A stretch of DNA of 64,000 nucleotides from DATBLE01 sp963808815 (GCA_963808815.1 CAWEGI010000015.1:310001-374000); one strand, 5' to 3'. Positions 44,200 to 53,133 are shown, counted from the stretch's first letter. Notes: generated by a model not told the origin, from the sequence alone. Numbers and translations: made by a program.

Positions 44200-45600
44200 T
44201 CAGGAGGGAGGCATCACCGGCAGGCGCAGGTCGAACCGGCTGCCCGTACCCAGCTCGCTCTGGAGCTCGATGCGACCGCCGAGGGCGACCGCGAGCTCGC
44301 GGGCGATCGCCAGACCCAGCCCTGTGCCGCCGCCGTCCCGCGACCAGAACGGCCGGAAAATGCGGTCGCGGTCGGACGGCCTGATCCCCGGTCCGGTGTC
44401 CGCGACCGAGACCGAGACTGCGCCGTTCGCTGCGGCGAGCGCGAGCTCGACCCGGCCGCCGTCGGGGGTCCACCGGAAGGCGTTGGAGAGCAGGTTGGAG
44501 ACGATCTGGAGCACCCGGTCACCGTCGGAGACGATCACCGGGGCACCGTCGCTGTCGCAGCGGTAGTCGATCTCGCGGCGCCTCGCCTCCTCGCCGAAGG
44601 TGGCGTACGCCTGCTCGACCAGGCGCCCCATGTCCACCTCCTCGTGCAGCACCGTGAAGCGGTGCGCGTCGAGCTTGGCGAGGTCGAGCACGTCGCCGAC
44701 GAGGCGCTCGAGGCGCTCCGCCTCCGCGGCGACGACACCCAGCGACTCCGCCTCCATCATCGGATCGATGATCAGCCCTTCCCGGAGAGCCTCGACATGG
44801 CCGCGGATCGCGGTGAGCGGCGTCCGCAGCTCGTGGGAGACGGACATCAGGAAGTTCCGTTCGCGCTCGTCTGCCTCGGCGAGCCGGGCGGCCATCTCAC
44901 GGAAGCGTTCGGACAGGTGGCTGATCTCGTCCGTTCCCCGCACGTCGGGGATGTCGACGTCGTACCGGCCCTTGGCGATCCCGTCGGCCGCCTTCGAGAG
45001 CGCGAGCACGGGTGTCGCGATCCGGCGCGACAGGTACCAGGCGAGCCCGGCGGCCACGAACAATCCGACCCCGAGCGCAACCAGGAGCAGCTCGACGAGC
45101 GAGAACCAGCCCTGGGTCAGGTCGGTCTTCTTGCGGGCGACGACGAGCGCGCCGAAGGTCTGCCCCTCGAGGACGAGCGGCTGGCCCACGGCGAGGAATG
45201 TCTTGTCCTCGCCCGGAGGAGTGAACTCGAAGGTGGTCACCTCCTTGCCGTCGATCAGCGTCTGCCACTCGTCGCCGACCTGCGAGCGGGACAGCTCGCG
45301 CAGGCCGGATCCGTGCCGGAAGAACACCGGCGCGCCGGCGTAGTAGAGACGCGCGCCGGTCGCCTTCTCGAGCTCGCGACCGGCGAATTCGGGAGCCGAG
45401 CGACCCTCGTCGATCGAGCTGATCGCCTGTCGCGCGTACAGGCTCGAGAGCCCGCGGGCCTCCCGCTTCAGCTCGGCGAGCGACTGCGAGCGGACGTGGT
45501 CCTGGAACAGCTGGACCGCGATCACGGTCGTGACGATGCCCGCCAGCGCGACGCCCGCCAGGTAGAACGCCGGCAGGCGGAAGCGCAGCGACCGGAACAC
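44200..45600 (-). CDS. Sensor histidine kinase (two-component, HAMP-HisKA-HATPase)
   Basis: Membrane sensor kinase of 466 residues. Two membrane helices (about 10-32 and 167-190) flank a periplasmic or extracellular sensor domain of about 130 residues. A HAMP linker follows (SRRIATPVLALSKAADGIAKGRYD), then the phospho-acceptor His256 in SVSHELRTPLTAIRGH, and the ATP-binding boxes NLLSNAFRWTPDGG (N), DTGPGIRP (G1) and GGGTGLGLAIAREL (G2). The GTG start has AGGAG nine bases upstream and lies eight bases after the response regulator gene, its cognate partner. Confidence 0.93.
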   Translation of the reverse strand: MFRSLRFRLPAFYLAGVALAGIVTTVIAVQLFQDHVRSQSLAELKREARGLSSLYARQAISSIDEGRSAPEFAGRELEKATGARLYYAGAPVFFRHGSGLRELSRSQVGDEWQTLIDGKEVTTFEFTPPGEDKTFLAVGQPLVLEGQTFGALVVARKKTDLTQGWFSLVELLLVALGVGLFVAAGLAWYLSRRIATPVLALSKAADGIAKGRYDVDIPDVRGTDEISHLSERFREMAARLAEADERERNFLMSVSHELRTPLTAIRGHVEALREGLIIDPMMEAESLGVVAAEAERLERLVGDVLDLAKLDAHRFTVLHEEVDMGRLVEQAYATFGEEARRREIDYRCDSDGAPVIVSDGDRVLQIVSNLLSNAFRWTPDGGRVELALAAANGAVSVSVADTGPGIRPSDRDRIFRPFWSRDGGGTGLGLAIARELAVALGGRIELQSELGTGSRFDLRLPVMPPS

Positions 45601-45608
45601 GGTCTCTC

Positions 45609-46313
45609 CTAGGCGGCCGCGTCCTTCGCGGGCGCCACCTTGTACCCGACCCCCCAGACGGTCACGATCGGCGACGCGTCGCCGAGCTTCCGACGAAGCT
45701 GCCGGACGTGGACGTCCACGGTGCGCGTGTCGCCGGCGAACGTATAGCCCCATACGCGTTCGAGCAACTGGTCGCGTGTGAGGACGAGCCCGCGGTGGTC
45801 GAGGAGTTCCCACAACAGGTCGAACTCCTTCGGCGCGAGCTGGACTTCCTCCTCGCCGACGCGCACCTCGCGCCGACCCGCGTCGATCATGAGCCGGCCG
45901 TGGCGGAGCTGTTTGCTCTCGATCTGACGGCGCTCGGGCGACGCCCGACGGAGGATCGACTTCACCCGGGCGACGAGCTCGCGCGGATTGAACGGCTTGG
46001 TCAAGTAGTCGTCGGCGCCGACCTCGAGGCCGATGATCTTGTCGACGTCCTCGTCGCGTGCGGTCAGCATCAGGATCGGGACGTCCGAGCTCTTGCGGAT
46101 GCGCCGGCAGACCTCGATCCCATCGATGTCCGGGAGCATGAGGTCGAGGACGATCAGGGCGGGCGCCGAGGCCTGGAACTGCGCCAGCGCCTCGTTGCCG
46201 GTCGCCGCGGTCCGCACCAAGTACCCGGCGTTCTTGAGGTAGAGCGCGACGAAGGACGCGATCGAGCTCTCGTCCTCGACGACCAGAACGCTCTGGTTGG
46301 GGCGGCTGGTCAC
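45609..46313 (-). CDS. OmpR-family response regulator
   Basis: Complete response regulator of 234 residues. The receiver has the acidic pair VVEDE, phospho-acceptor Asp57 in IVLDLMLPDIDG, the switch Thr in LMLTARD and Lys106 in TKPF. The winged-helix DNA-binding domain shows LAPKEFDLLWELLDHRGLVLTRDQLLERVWG, VDVHVRQLRRKLG and VWGVGYK. It pairs with the histidine kinase gene eight bases downstream. Its ATG overlaps the end of the upstream secreted-protein gene by four bases, so all three are probably one operon. Confidence 0.95.
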   Translation of the reverse strand: MTSRPNQSVLVVEDESSIASFVALYLKNAGYLVRTAATGNEALAQFQASAPALIVLDLMLPDIDGIEVCRRIRKSSDVPILMLTARDEDVDKIIGLEVGADDYLTKPFNPRELVARVKSILRRASPERRQIESKQLRHGRLMIDAGRREVRVGEEEVQLAPKEFDLLWELLDHRGLVLTRDQLLERVWGYTFAGDTRTVDVHVRQLRRKLGDASPIVTVWGVGYKVAPAKDAAA

Positions 46314-46840
46314 TTCCCCGGCGGACCGGGCGCCTGACCAAGGGTGTAGACGGTCGAATGGCCGGGGAGCGAGCGGAACGGCCCACCGTCGATCGAGTAG
46401 CGCCCGGGGAAGTCGGTGTAGCCCGACGCGTCCAGAACGGCGACCCCTCGCCCGACTGCGCTGACGTCGATGCCCGTCGCAGCGATCTGGACCCGGTAGA
46501 GCCCGCCGATCATGCGGAAGCGGACGTCTTCGCCCGAATACATGATCCGCCCGCTGCCGAGGAAACGAACCGTCTCGGCCCCCGAGACAACCGGCACTCG
46601 CGCGTCCGTGAGATCGAGGTCGGAGATCACGACGTTCCCGTTGTCGAAGCGCCCGAGGAGTCCTCCGCGGGCCCGCACGATCACGCTGCCGTTGCCGTTG
46701 TCGACCACGAGCGTCCCGTCACCCGAGGCGACCGACGAGTCCGAGGAGGCGGAAGCCGCCCAGGCTGCCGCCGGCAGCAGGAGTGCCATGACGAGGACAA
46801 GCGGAAAGAAGCGACGCATCGCCTGAGTCAGTATCGCCAT
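46310..46840 (-). CDS. Secreted protein of unknown function, first gene of the two-component operon
   Basis: A 176-residue protein with a clear signal peptide (MRRFFPLVLVMALLLPAAAWAASA, beginning either at the ATG 46840 or at the in-frame ATG 46819). The mature part is beta-rich and glycine-rich, with repeated short strands such as GTLVVDNGNGSVIVRARGG and FDNGNVVISDLDL, like a small adhesin or auto-transporter beta-solenoid. I do not recognise a domain. The four-base overlap with the response regulator suggests it could serve as an accessory sensor or be the regulated output. Confidence 0.7.
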   Translation of the reverse strand: MAILTQAMRRFFPLVLVMALLLPAAAWAASASSDSSVASGDGTLVVDNGNGSVIVRARGGLLGRFDNGNVVISDLDLTDARVPVVSGAETVRFLGSGRIMYSGEDVRFRMIGGLYRVQIAATGIDVSAVGRGVAVLDASGYTDFPGRYSIDGGPFRSLPGHSTVYTLGQAPGPPGK

Positions 46841-46899
46841 CCGTGTTGTGGTCCGTCTAATCGCCGTGTAAAGGAAGTGTAAGAGCGGCGCAGCGCGAG

Positions 46900-47571
46900 T
46901 CAACAGCCGGAGGCAACCGGCCGGGCGGGCGGGCCGACCGGCACCTGGTAGCGCCGGAGCAGGGCGCCGAGGCGGCCCCGGTAGACGGTCATGTCCTTGC
47001 GCGTCCAGTCTTCGTGCGTCTGGCAACGCCACGCGGCATACAACTCGTGGTGGTATGGGCTCGTCAGGCTCTCGTTGTGCCCGATCACGTTGCGGAGCTG
47101 GATGCCGAAGCGGCCCACCAGCCAAGCGGTCAACCGGAGCGACGCGTCGAGCTGCCGCCGGTTGGCGAGGATCTCGGCGTCGCTCGTCCCGACGTGCTCG
47201 ATGCCGATCGCCGTGTAGTTCAGGCCCACGGTGTGCCTGCAGATCGTCGCCAGCGAGACGAGCCGGTAGATCGTCCCGTCCTTGTCGATCACGAAGTGGG
47301 CGCACGTCCCGGGCAGCTCATGTAGCTCGCCGTCGGGCGTGTCGGCGGCGAACGTCGAGTACGCCGACGCGAAGCTCTCCGACGCGGTGTAGTGCTCGAC
47401 GATCACGCGCGGATTCTCGAGCCGCCACGTGTTCATGCCGTAGTGACGCCGGGCGTACGCTGCGGTCTCGGCCTTGCGCTGCAGGCCGAACGGGATGGGT
47501 TTCGAGACGATCTGCGGCTTCGGCGGAGCGGCGGGCGCGAGTAGCGCCAGGAAGACGAGAAGGGCAGTCAC
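46900..47571 (-). CDS. Secreted N-acetylmuramoyl-L-alanine amidase (PGRP/Amidase_2 type)
   Basis: Zinc amidase of 223 residues that cuts between MurNAc and L-Ala of peptidoglycan. A short signal peptide (LLVFLALLAPAAPPKPQ) leads into the catalytic domain: His60 in VEHYTAS, CAHFVIDKDGTIYRLV, TVGLNYTAIGIEHVG and GHNESLTSPYHH. These cover the zinc ligands and the catalytic glutamate region of the Amidase_2 fold. The start is GTG 47571, eight bases after TACCCT (47585-47580). Its place near other wall-active genes fits wall remodelling. Confidence 0.88.
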   Translation of the reverse strand: MTALLVFLALLAPAAPPKPQIVSKPIPFGLQRKAETAAYARRHYGMNTWRLENPRVIVEHYTASESFASAYSTFAADTPDGELHELPGTCAHFVIDKDGTIYRLVSLATICRHTVGLNYTAIGIEHVGTSDAEILANRRQLDASLRLTAWLVGRFGIQLRNVIGHNESLTSPYHHELYAAWRCQTHEDWTRKDMTVYRGRLGALLRRYQVPVGPPARPVASGC

Positions 47572-47596
47572 GGCGGCCCAGGGTAGCTATGGCAGG

Positions 47597-47632
47597 CGTA
47601 TCGGTGACAGGCTTCGGCCCGTCACCGATACG
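47597..47632. terminator. GTGACAGG-type hairpin
   Basis: Perfect 12-base arms (47597-47608 and 47621-47632, CGTATCGGTGAC and its complement) with a further partial GGC/GCC pairing and a TTCG loop. It contains the stop codon of the beta-lactamase-like gene on the minus strand and lies upstream of the amidase gene. A TTTT follows on the plus side. It shares GTGACAGG with hairpins at 3689 and 53134. Confidence 0.6.
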
Positions 47633-48726
47633 TTTTCGACTGGAGCCGCGCGAGCGCGAGCTTGGCGGCCCGCCCTGCGAGAACGTCCGAGGCGGTCCCG
47701 ACACCGTTCCCGTACGTCATCACCGCCACGACCAGGACGCCGCCGGGCCAGTAGACGAGCCCGGCGTCGTGGCGCGCGTACGAGATCCAGCCGGCCTTGT
47801 GCAGGAGGGCGTCCGGGCCGCCACCGATGAAGCGGCCGAGCTTGCCCCGGTCGGGCACGTGGACGAGCAGGTAGAGCAGGTAGCGCGCATCAGACGGGGT
47901 GAATGCGCTCCCGTACCGGGTGATCAGCGGCCCGCGCCCGTCCGCGGCGAGATGGATGTCGGCGAACAGCCGGGCCAGGTCGTACGCGGTCGTGTACTTG
48001 CAGCAGGGGAACGACGGCTGGCTCTCGACCCGGACGCGGATCGGCGGCAGCGCCGGCGTGCCCCGGAGGTAGCCGCCGCCCATCCAGGTGTCGCCGATCC
48101 CGAGCCCGCGGAGCAGCTCGTCGACCTGCGCGCCGCCGCCGAAGGTCGACTCGGTCTCGTTGGCGGCGTCGTTGTCGGACTCGATCAGCATGCGGCGGAG
48201 GAGTGAGTCGAGGTACGAGCCGGGCGCCGGCTTGCCCACATGGCTGCGCAGCGCCTCGACGGCGATCGCCACCTTCAGGGTCGAGGCCGCCGGGAAGCGC
48301 GCCCGCGCGTTCCAGGCGCCGCCCCGTCCGGTGACGAGATCCTCCACGTAGAGCGCGCTAGTCCCCGGAAAGGACCCGCCGAGCGCGCGGACGGTGCGCG
48401 CCAACCGGTGATCCTGCGTCGCCCTGACCGCGTCGCGGCGCTGCCGAACGGGGGAGGCCGAACACGTGCGGGACGGTCGCCCGCTCCGCCGCGCGCCCCG
48501 ACGAGTACGCGGCGACTCTCACGGCGACCTCCTTCCGTGGCAGCGCGACGGTGAAGTCGAAGCTGCTGCCGGTGACACGGCGAACGGCGATCGACCTGTC
48601 CCCTACGCGGACAACGACCGCCCAGGTGCCGCGCGGCAGCCGGCCTGCGATCCGCCCGAACGAGACCTCGCGCTCGGCGGGCGCCACCAGCGCGAGCGGC
48701 GGAGGCGGAGGCGCGTCCGCAGTCAC
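47622..48726 (-). CDS. Class A beta-lactamase-like serine hydrolase with N-terminal beta domain (frameshifted)
   Basis: Repaired protein of about 367 residues. The first ~95 residues form a beta-rich domain (FGRIAGRLPRGTWAVVVRVGD, FDFTVALPRKEVAVRVAAY) reminiscent of an Ig-like fold. The C-terminal domain has ASTLKVAIAVEAL (SxxK), IESDNDAANE (SDN) and HKAGW near the KTG position, as in penicillin-recognising class A-type enzymes. The frame breaks near 48435; one extra base separates GLPRSAA from RRDAVRATQDHRL. It may be a peptidoglycan-acting or inactive lactamase-like protein, since HKAG replaces KTG. Its start shares one base with the upstream glycosidase stop. Confidence 0.78.
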
Positions 48727-49907
48727 TACCCGGCGAGCGCGTCGCGCGTGTAGACGCCCTCGGGGTTCCAGAGCATGTACCCGCGGGCGTGCTGCCGGCG
48801 CGCCGCGGCGATCTGGTCGGTCACCTCGATCAACCCGTAGCGACGCGCCAGCGAGAAGTCCTGGAGCCAGGGGATCAGCGCCGCACGGCCCTTCACCTGG
48901 CGGCGGAAATCGAACAGCGCCCGAGCCACCGTCCGACCGGGGTACGCGTCGGGATCCGTGATGCCGTACTCGCCCGGTGAGAAGTGCGACGGGTAGACCA
49001 TCGGGTAGATCGCGTCCAGGTCTCCGGCGAGCTTCTTCGGCACCTGGCCGATCCCGAGGTCGTGGGTGGCGGCGAGCCCGAAGACGTCGGCGGAGACGCG
49101 CACGCCGAGCGGGTGCAGCCTCGACGACGCGTACCGGAGGAACCTCGCGATCGTCGCGCCCTTGCGCTCGGCGCGCGCATTGCGGTAGACGATCTGGGAC
49201 AGGTCGCCGTCGCTCGGGAACCGCACATAGTCGAACTGGATCTCGTCGAAGCCGGCCCTGGCGGCGGCCGCGCCGATTCCGACTGCGTAGCGCCAGACCC
49301 GTCGGTCGTAGGGGTTCACCCAGCCCAGGCCGCCGTTGTTGAGCCAGCGCGAGCCGTCCGGGCGCAGGACGGCGAGCGCCGGCCGCTCAGCCGAAAGGGT
49401 CGGGTCCTCGAAGACGACCACGCGGCCGATCAGGTACATGCCGGCCGCGTGCACCCTGGCGACGACCGACTCGACGTCGTAGTAGGGCCGCGCGGCCCCG
49501 ATCTCCCGGGCGAGCGCGGGCACGTCGCGCGTGACGAACCCGACCTGGCCGTTCTCGTCCTTGACGTCGACCTCGATCGTGTTCAGGCCGAAGGCCTTCA
49601 GCGCCGTGTAGTCCTCGAGCTTGCCGGGCAGGCCCGCGAGCGGCGCGGTCACGTGGACGCCGCGCACCTCGGTCGGGTACGGCCGGGGGACGAGCGGCTT
49701 GTCGACCAGAATCGGCGGCCGCGAGGGCGGCCGAGCGGCACGGTGGCCCCCGCTCATCTGGGTCGCGCCGAGGCCGATCCCGGCCCCGAGAGCAAGGAGC
49801 ACGGCGGCCGCCGCGAGTCGGCGGCGACGGCGCCTGCGTAGCGCCTGCCGGCGCCGCTCCCGGAACCGCTCGTTGCCGTCCAGGCGCGGGTGGATGTACC
49901 TCGGCAC
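48726..49907 (-). CDS. Putative glycoside hydrolase, DUF4015 (GHL13-like) family
   Basis: A 393-residue protein with an Arg-rich N-terminus, one membrane anchor (about residues 31-49, LAAAAVLLALGAGIGLGA) and an extracellular TIM-barrel domain. EVRGVHVTAPLAG, INTIEVDVKDENGQVGF-like text (here LNTIEVDVKDENGQ), FDEIQFDYVRFPSDGD and DAIYPMVYPSHFSPGEYG are typical of the DUF4015 family; Asp/Glu in the DYVRFP segment is likely catalytic. The substrate is unknown, probably a cell-surface polysaccharide. The GTG start follows TAGGCT by nine bases (49922-49917). It overlaps the lactamase-like gene by one base (TAGTG), so they are coupled. Confidence 0.87.
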   Translation of the reverse strand: MPRYIHPRLDGNERFRERRRQALRRRRRRRLAAAAVLLALGAGIGLGATQMSGGHRAARPPSRPPILVDKPLVPRPYPTEVRGVHVTAPLAGLPGKLEDYTALKAFGLNTIEVDVKDENGQVGFVTRDVPALAREIGAARPYYDVESVVARVHAAGMYLIGRVVVFEDPTLSAERPALAVLRPDGSRWLNNGGLGWVNPYDRRVWRYAVGIGAAAARAGFDEIQFDYVRFPSDGDLSQIVYRNARAERKGATIARFLRYASSRLHPLGVRVSADVFGLAATHDLGIGQVPKKLAGDLDAIYPMVYPSHFSPGEYGITDPDAYPGRTVARALFDFRRQVKGRAALIPWLQDFSLARRYGLIEVTDQIAAARRQHARGYMLWNPEGVYTRDALAG

Positions 49908-49987
49908 CGAACTCGAAGCCTAAGTGCGCCCCGCCTCCCGCCGCAACCGGCGAGGCTCCCGGGGAGGACGCCTGCGAGAGTAAGCGT

Positions 49988-51197
49988 GTGAGCGAGCTGA
50001 CCGACTTCGGCCTGGTCGTCCTCGTCGTCTCCGGGGCGTTCCTGGCGGCGCTCGCCGCCCACAAGCTGACCGAGTTCTTCCCGGTTCCGCCCCCGGCGCT
50101 GTTCCTGGTGGCCGCGGCGGTCGCGTCCGATATCTGGCCCGGCCTGTCGGAGCTGTCGACGGTCGACGTCGAGCGGATCGCGGTGGTCGCGCTGGTCGTG
50201 ATCCTCTTCGACGGCGGCATGCAGGTGGGCTGGCCGAGCTTCCGCGAGTCGGTCGTGCCGATCAGCGTGCTGGGCGTGGTCGGCACGTTCGCGACCGCAG
50301 GCGTGATGGCGATTTTCGCCCACACGCTGTTCGGCTTCAGCTGGACGACCGCGGGGATCCTGGGAGCGGCGGTCGCGCCGACCGATCCCGCAGTGATGTT
50401 CTCGGTGCTCGGAGGGCGCGAGATAGCCGGCCGGAGCGGGACGATCCTGAAGGGGGAGTCGGGGGCCAACGATCCGGTGGGGATCGCGCTGATGATCGGG
50501 ATGCTCGACTTCGCCACCAGCGACCATGGGACGTTCTGGACGGTCGTGAAGGAGTGCGCGATCGAGATGTCGGTCGGCCTCGCGATCGGTTTCGCGGGAG
50601 CGGCCCTCCTGGTTCCGGCGTTACGGCGGATCTCGCTGCCCAGCGAGGCGCTGTATCCGCTGGGCGCGCTCGCGGGAGCCGGCGTGATCTACGGCGTCGC
50701 CGCCGTGGCCCACGGGTCGGGCTTCCTGGCTGTCTTCGTCGCCGGCCTGTTCGTCGGGGGGTCGGGCGTGCCGCACGAGCGTCAGATCGAGCAGGTCCAG
50801 ACCTCGCTCGCGAGCGTGGCCGAGGTGGTGGTCTTCGTCGCCCTGGGCCTGACCGTCGACCTCGGGAGCCTCGACGGCCGCCTGGTCTGGGTCGACGGGA
50901 TCCTGCTCGCGGCTCTGCTGGCGTTCGTCGCGCGCCCGGTCGTGGTCGGGCCACTGCTGATCCCTGTCCGGCTCCGGCTCGGCGAGCGCCTCTTCGTCGT
51001 CTGGGGCGGTCTGAAGGGAGCGGTTCCGATCCTGCTCGCGGCTTTCGCCGTGATCGCAGGCGTTGCCGACGCGCAGCGCATCTACGGGCTCGTTTTCGTG
51101 ATCGTGCTGTGCTCGGTGATCGTGCAGGGGACGTCGCTGCCGTTTGCGGCGACGAAGCTCGGCGTGCCAATGCGCGCCCGGGAGCCCGAGTCGCTAG
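49988..51197 (+). CDS. Cation/proton antiporter, CPA1 NhaP-type
   Basis: Polytopic antiporter of about 400 residues with twelve or so helices. LFDGGMQVGW, APTDPAVMFSVLGGREI, KGESGANDPVGIALM and WGGLKGAVPILLAAFAV are the family signatures, including the ND ion-binding pair. K+/H+ or Na+/H+ exchange is likely. The recognisable protein ends at GVPMRAREPES near 51193, but the frame continues open to 51742 as Arg/Pro-rich text antisense to two other genes. A TAG one frame away at 51195-51197 is the likely true stop, reached if one extra base is removed, as in other broken genes here. The end is therefore approximate. Confidence 0.85.
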
Positions 51198-51206
51198 CCC
51201 GCCTGG

Positions 51207-51410
51207 TCAGGCGACCTTGCGGGCGTGCCAGGTCGAGCCGAGGGACGTCCGTCGCTCCGGCGGTCGGTCGAGCCGCACCCAGCCGACACGCTCCGCCTCT
51301 TCCTCGCACAGCCGGCACACGACCTGCTCGCTGCCCGCGCCGTCGGCCCGCCAGTGCTCGAAGGCCTCGCCGAGCAGCATGGTGCGCCCGCAGAGGTCAC
51401 AGGAGATCAT
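51207..51410 (-). CDS. Small zinc-ribbon-like protein
   Basis: A 67-residue protein with two CxxC knuckles, ISCDLCGRTMLLG and VVCRLCEEEAERVGW, which should bind one zinc ion. It ends with a basic segment. The family is unknown to me. ATG 51410 is chosen because TACCCT lies six bases upstream on the minus strand (51422-51417); an earlier in-frame start at 51449 would include that box. It lies 44 bases after the EVE-like gene on the same strand. Confidence 0.7.
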   Translation of the reverse strand: MISCDLCGRTMLLGEAFEHWRADGAGSEQVVCRLCEEEAERVGWVRLDRPPERRTSLGSTWHARKVA

Positions 51411-51454
51411 GGTTCCAGGGTACGACGCAGGCGAGACGACACCTGCCACGGGGC

Positions 51455-51841
51455 TTACAAGTGCCGCCCGGCGGTTTCGACGAGGGCTCGCGCCGAATCG
51501 AATTGCTCCCTCGTCAGGCGGATGTAGGAATGGCGCCAGAGGCTCTGCGGGAAGACGCCGGCCTCCTCGACGGCCGGGGCGCGCTCGAGGTCCTCGACCA
51601 CCACGAGCGGGCGGATCGGGAACCGCCAGGCCCAGCGCGTCTTCGCCGGATCGTGCTCCGGCTCGCCCGCGACCTCGGCCACCCCGAAGATCGACTGCCA
51701 GACCGACGCGTAGAGGATCGCGAGCTCGCCCGCCTGGAGTGACGGCCGCTTCGACGACCCGTGGTACGCGATCGCACCCGCGTCGACACGACGGTCGAGC
51801 GGCCGCTCACTTCGACCGCGAACGAGAAGCCAGCGGGTCAA
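51455..51841 (-). CDS. EVE/PUA-like domain protein
   Basis: A 128-residue protein. The segments AIAYHGSSKRPSLQAGELAILYASVWQSIFGVAEV, then WAWRFPIRPLVVVEDLERAPAVEE and SYIRLTREQFDSARALV resemble the EVE-domain pattern (PUA superfamily; proteins that bind modified bases), including a gas of aromatic residues around a beta barrel. The match is from general memory, so moderate. The start TTG 51841 is uncertain. The gene lies between the thiolase and the zinc-ribbon gene on the same strand. Confidence 0.55.
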   Translation of the reverse strand: MTRWLLVRGRSERPLDRRVDAGAIAYHGSSKRPSLQAGELAILYASVWQSIFGVAEVAGEPEHDPAKTRWAWRFPIRPLVVVEDLERAPAVEEAGVFPQSLWRHSYIRLTREQFDSARALVETAGRHL

Positions 51842-51936
51842 CGGTTACGACGCGGCGCCCGACCTGCGCGGGCGCCGCACACGACGGCCGGCTGGTGGAG
51901 GCAATGCGAGCGCGGCGAGCGAGCGAGGAGGGGGCT

Positions 51937-51961
51937 CACGGGGGAACGTAGTTCCCCCGTG
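51937..51961 (-). terminator. Hairpin terminator after the thiolase gene
   Basis: Perfect 11-base arms CACGGGGGAAC and GTTCCCCCGTG around a GTA loop, directly next to the thiolase TAG stop (minus strand). The inner GGGGGAAC/GTTCCCCC is the same as in the hairpin at 57788, which also follows a stop codon. Confidence 0.65.
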
Positions 51962-53122
51962 CTAGAGGCGCTCGAGCACCGCGGCGATCGCCTGGCCCTG
52001 GCCGATGCACATGGTGGCGATCCCGTACCGGGCCTCGCGACGGTCGAGCTCGTTCAGCAGCGTCGCGGTGATCCTCGCGCCTGTGGCGCCGAGCGGATGG
52101 CCGAGCGAGATCCCGCCGCCGTTCGGATTCACGTCCTCCATCCTGTCGGCGAGCCCGGTGTCTTGCACGAACTGGAGGACGACCGAGGCGAACGCCTCGT
52201 TGACCTCGATCACGGCCATGTCGTCCCACGACAGCCCCGCGTTGGTCAACGCCCGGTCGCAAGCCTGTGGGTTGCCGTGGAGCATCCGGTACGGGTCGAC
52301 GCCGGCGATCCCGAACGAAACGAAACGCGCGCGCGGCTCCAGCCCGAGGGCCGACGCACGCTCCTCGCTCGCGACCAGCATCGCCGCCGCGCCGTCGACG
52401 ATCGCGCTCGAGTTCCCGGCCGTGACCACCCCGTCCTCCTTGAACGCCGGCGGCAGCGTCGCCATCTTCTCGAGCGTGGTGTCGCGCCGCGGCGTCTCGT
52501 CGACCGCGAACAGGACACCTGCATGCGGGTTGGAGACCTCGACCGGGACGATCTCCCGCTCGAAGCGGCCCTCGTCGATCGCCCGCGCGGCGCGCATGTG
52601 CGACGCGTAGGAGTACTCGTCGAGCGACTCGCGGCTCAGACCCCACTCCTCCGCGATCACCTCTGCCGAGATCCCCTGCGGGACGATCTGCCACTGGTCG
52701 AGCAGCTTCTCCGAGAATCCCGACCAGCCCGCCTCCCCGAGGTTCGAGCCCATCGGGACGCGCGACATGTTCTCGATACCGGCGGCGACCACGAGATCGA
52801 GATGGCCGGCCTGGATCGCCGACGCGGCGTTCATCGCCGCCTGCATCGACGAGCCGCATTGCCGGTCGACGGTCGTGGCGCACACCGTCTCCGGCCACCC
52901 GGCGATCAGCGAGGCGACGCGGCCGACGTTGAGCGCCTGCTCGCCGACCTGTGAGACGCAGCCCATCTGCACGTCCTCCACCGCTCCAGGGTCGAGGTCG
53001 AGCCGCTGCACCAGCCCGTTCAGCACCTGCGCGGCCAACTCGTCGGCTCGGACCGACGCGAGCGTGCCGTTGCGCTTGCCGATCGGGCTGCGGACTGCAT
53101 CGATGATCAGGGCGTCGCGCAT
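51962..53122 (-). CDS. Acetyl-CoA C-acyltransferase (thiolase)
   Basis: Thiolase of 386 residues that joins or cleaves acyl-CoA thioesters. The nucleophile is Cys89 in VDRQCGSSMQAA; NEAFASV, GGGISLGHPLGATGAR and the second catalytic cysteine in TMCIGQGQ complete the site. The whole length matches degradative or biosynthetic thiolases; the last glycine of the usual CxGxG is kept (C-I-G-Q-G). No other beta-oxidation gene is adjacent. A hairpin lies just before the ATG and another right after the stop, so it is likely a single-gene unit. Confidence 0.94.
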   Translation of the reverse strand: MRDALIIDAVRSPIGKRNGTLASVRADELAAQVLNGLVQRLDLDPGAVEDVQMGCVSQVGEQALNVGRVASLIAGWPETVCATTVDRQCGSSMQAAMNAASAIQAGHLDLVVAAGIENMSRVPMGSNLGEAGWSGFSEKLLDQWQIVPQGISAEVIAEEWGLSRESLDEYSYASHMRAARAIDEGRFEREIVPVEVSNPHAGVLFAVDETPRRDTTLEKMATLPPAFKEDGVVTAGNSSAIVDGAAAMLVASEERASALGLEPRARFVSFGIAGVDPYRMLHGNPQACDRALTNAGLSWDDMAVIEVNEAFASVVLQFVQDTGLADRMEDVNPNGGGISLGHPLGATGARITATLLNELDRREARYGIATMCIGQGQAIAAVLERL

Positions 53123-53133
53123 CGAGAAACCGA

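Noticed and set aside
46991..47325. Plus-strand frames opposite the amidase gene
   Set aside because: They lie entirely antisense to a well-supported secreted amidase and show no motif or start signal.
51200..51742. C-terminal extension of the NhaP antiporter
   Set aside because: The extension is antisense to two plausible genes, has no family similarity and is Arg/Pro-rich. A stop in the next frame at 51195-51197 fits the known protein end.
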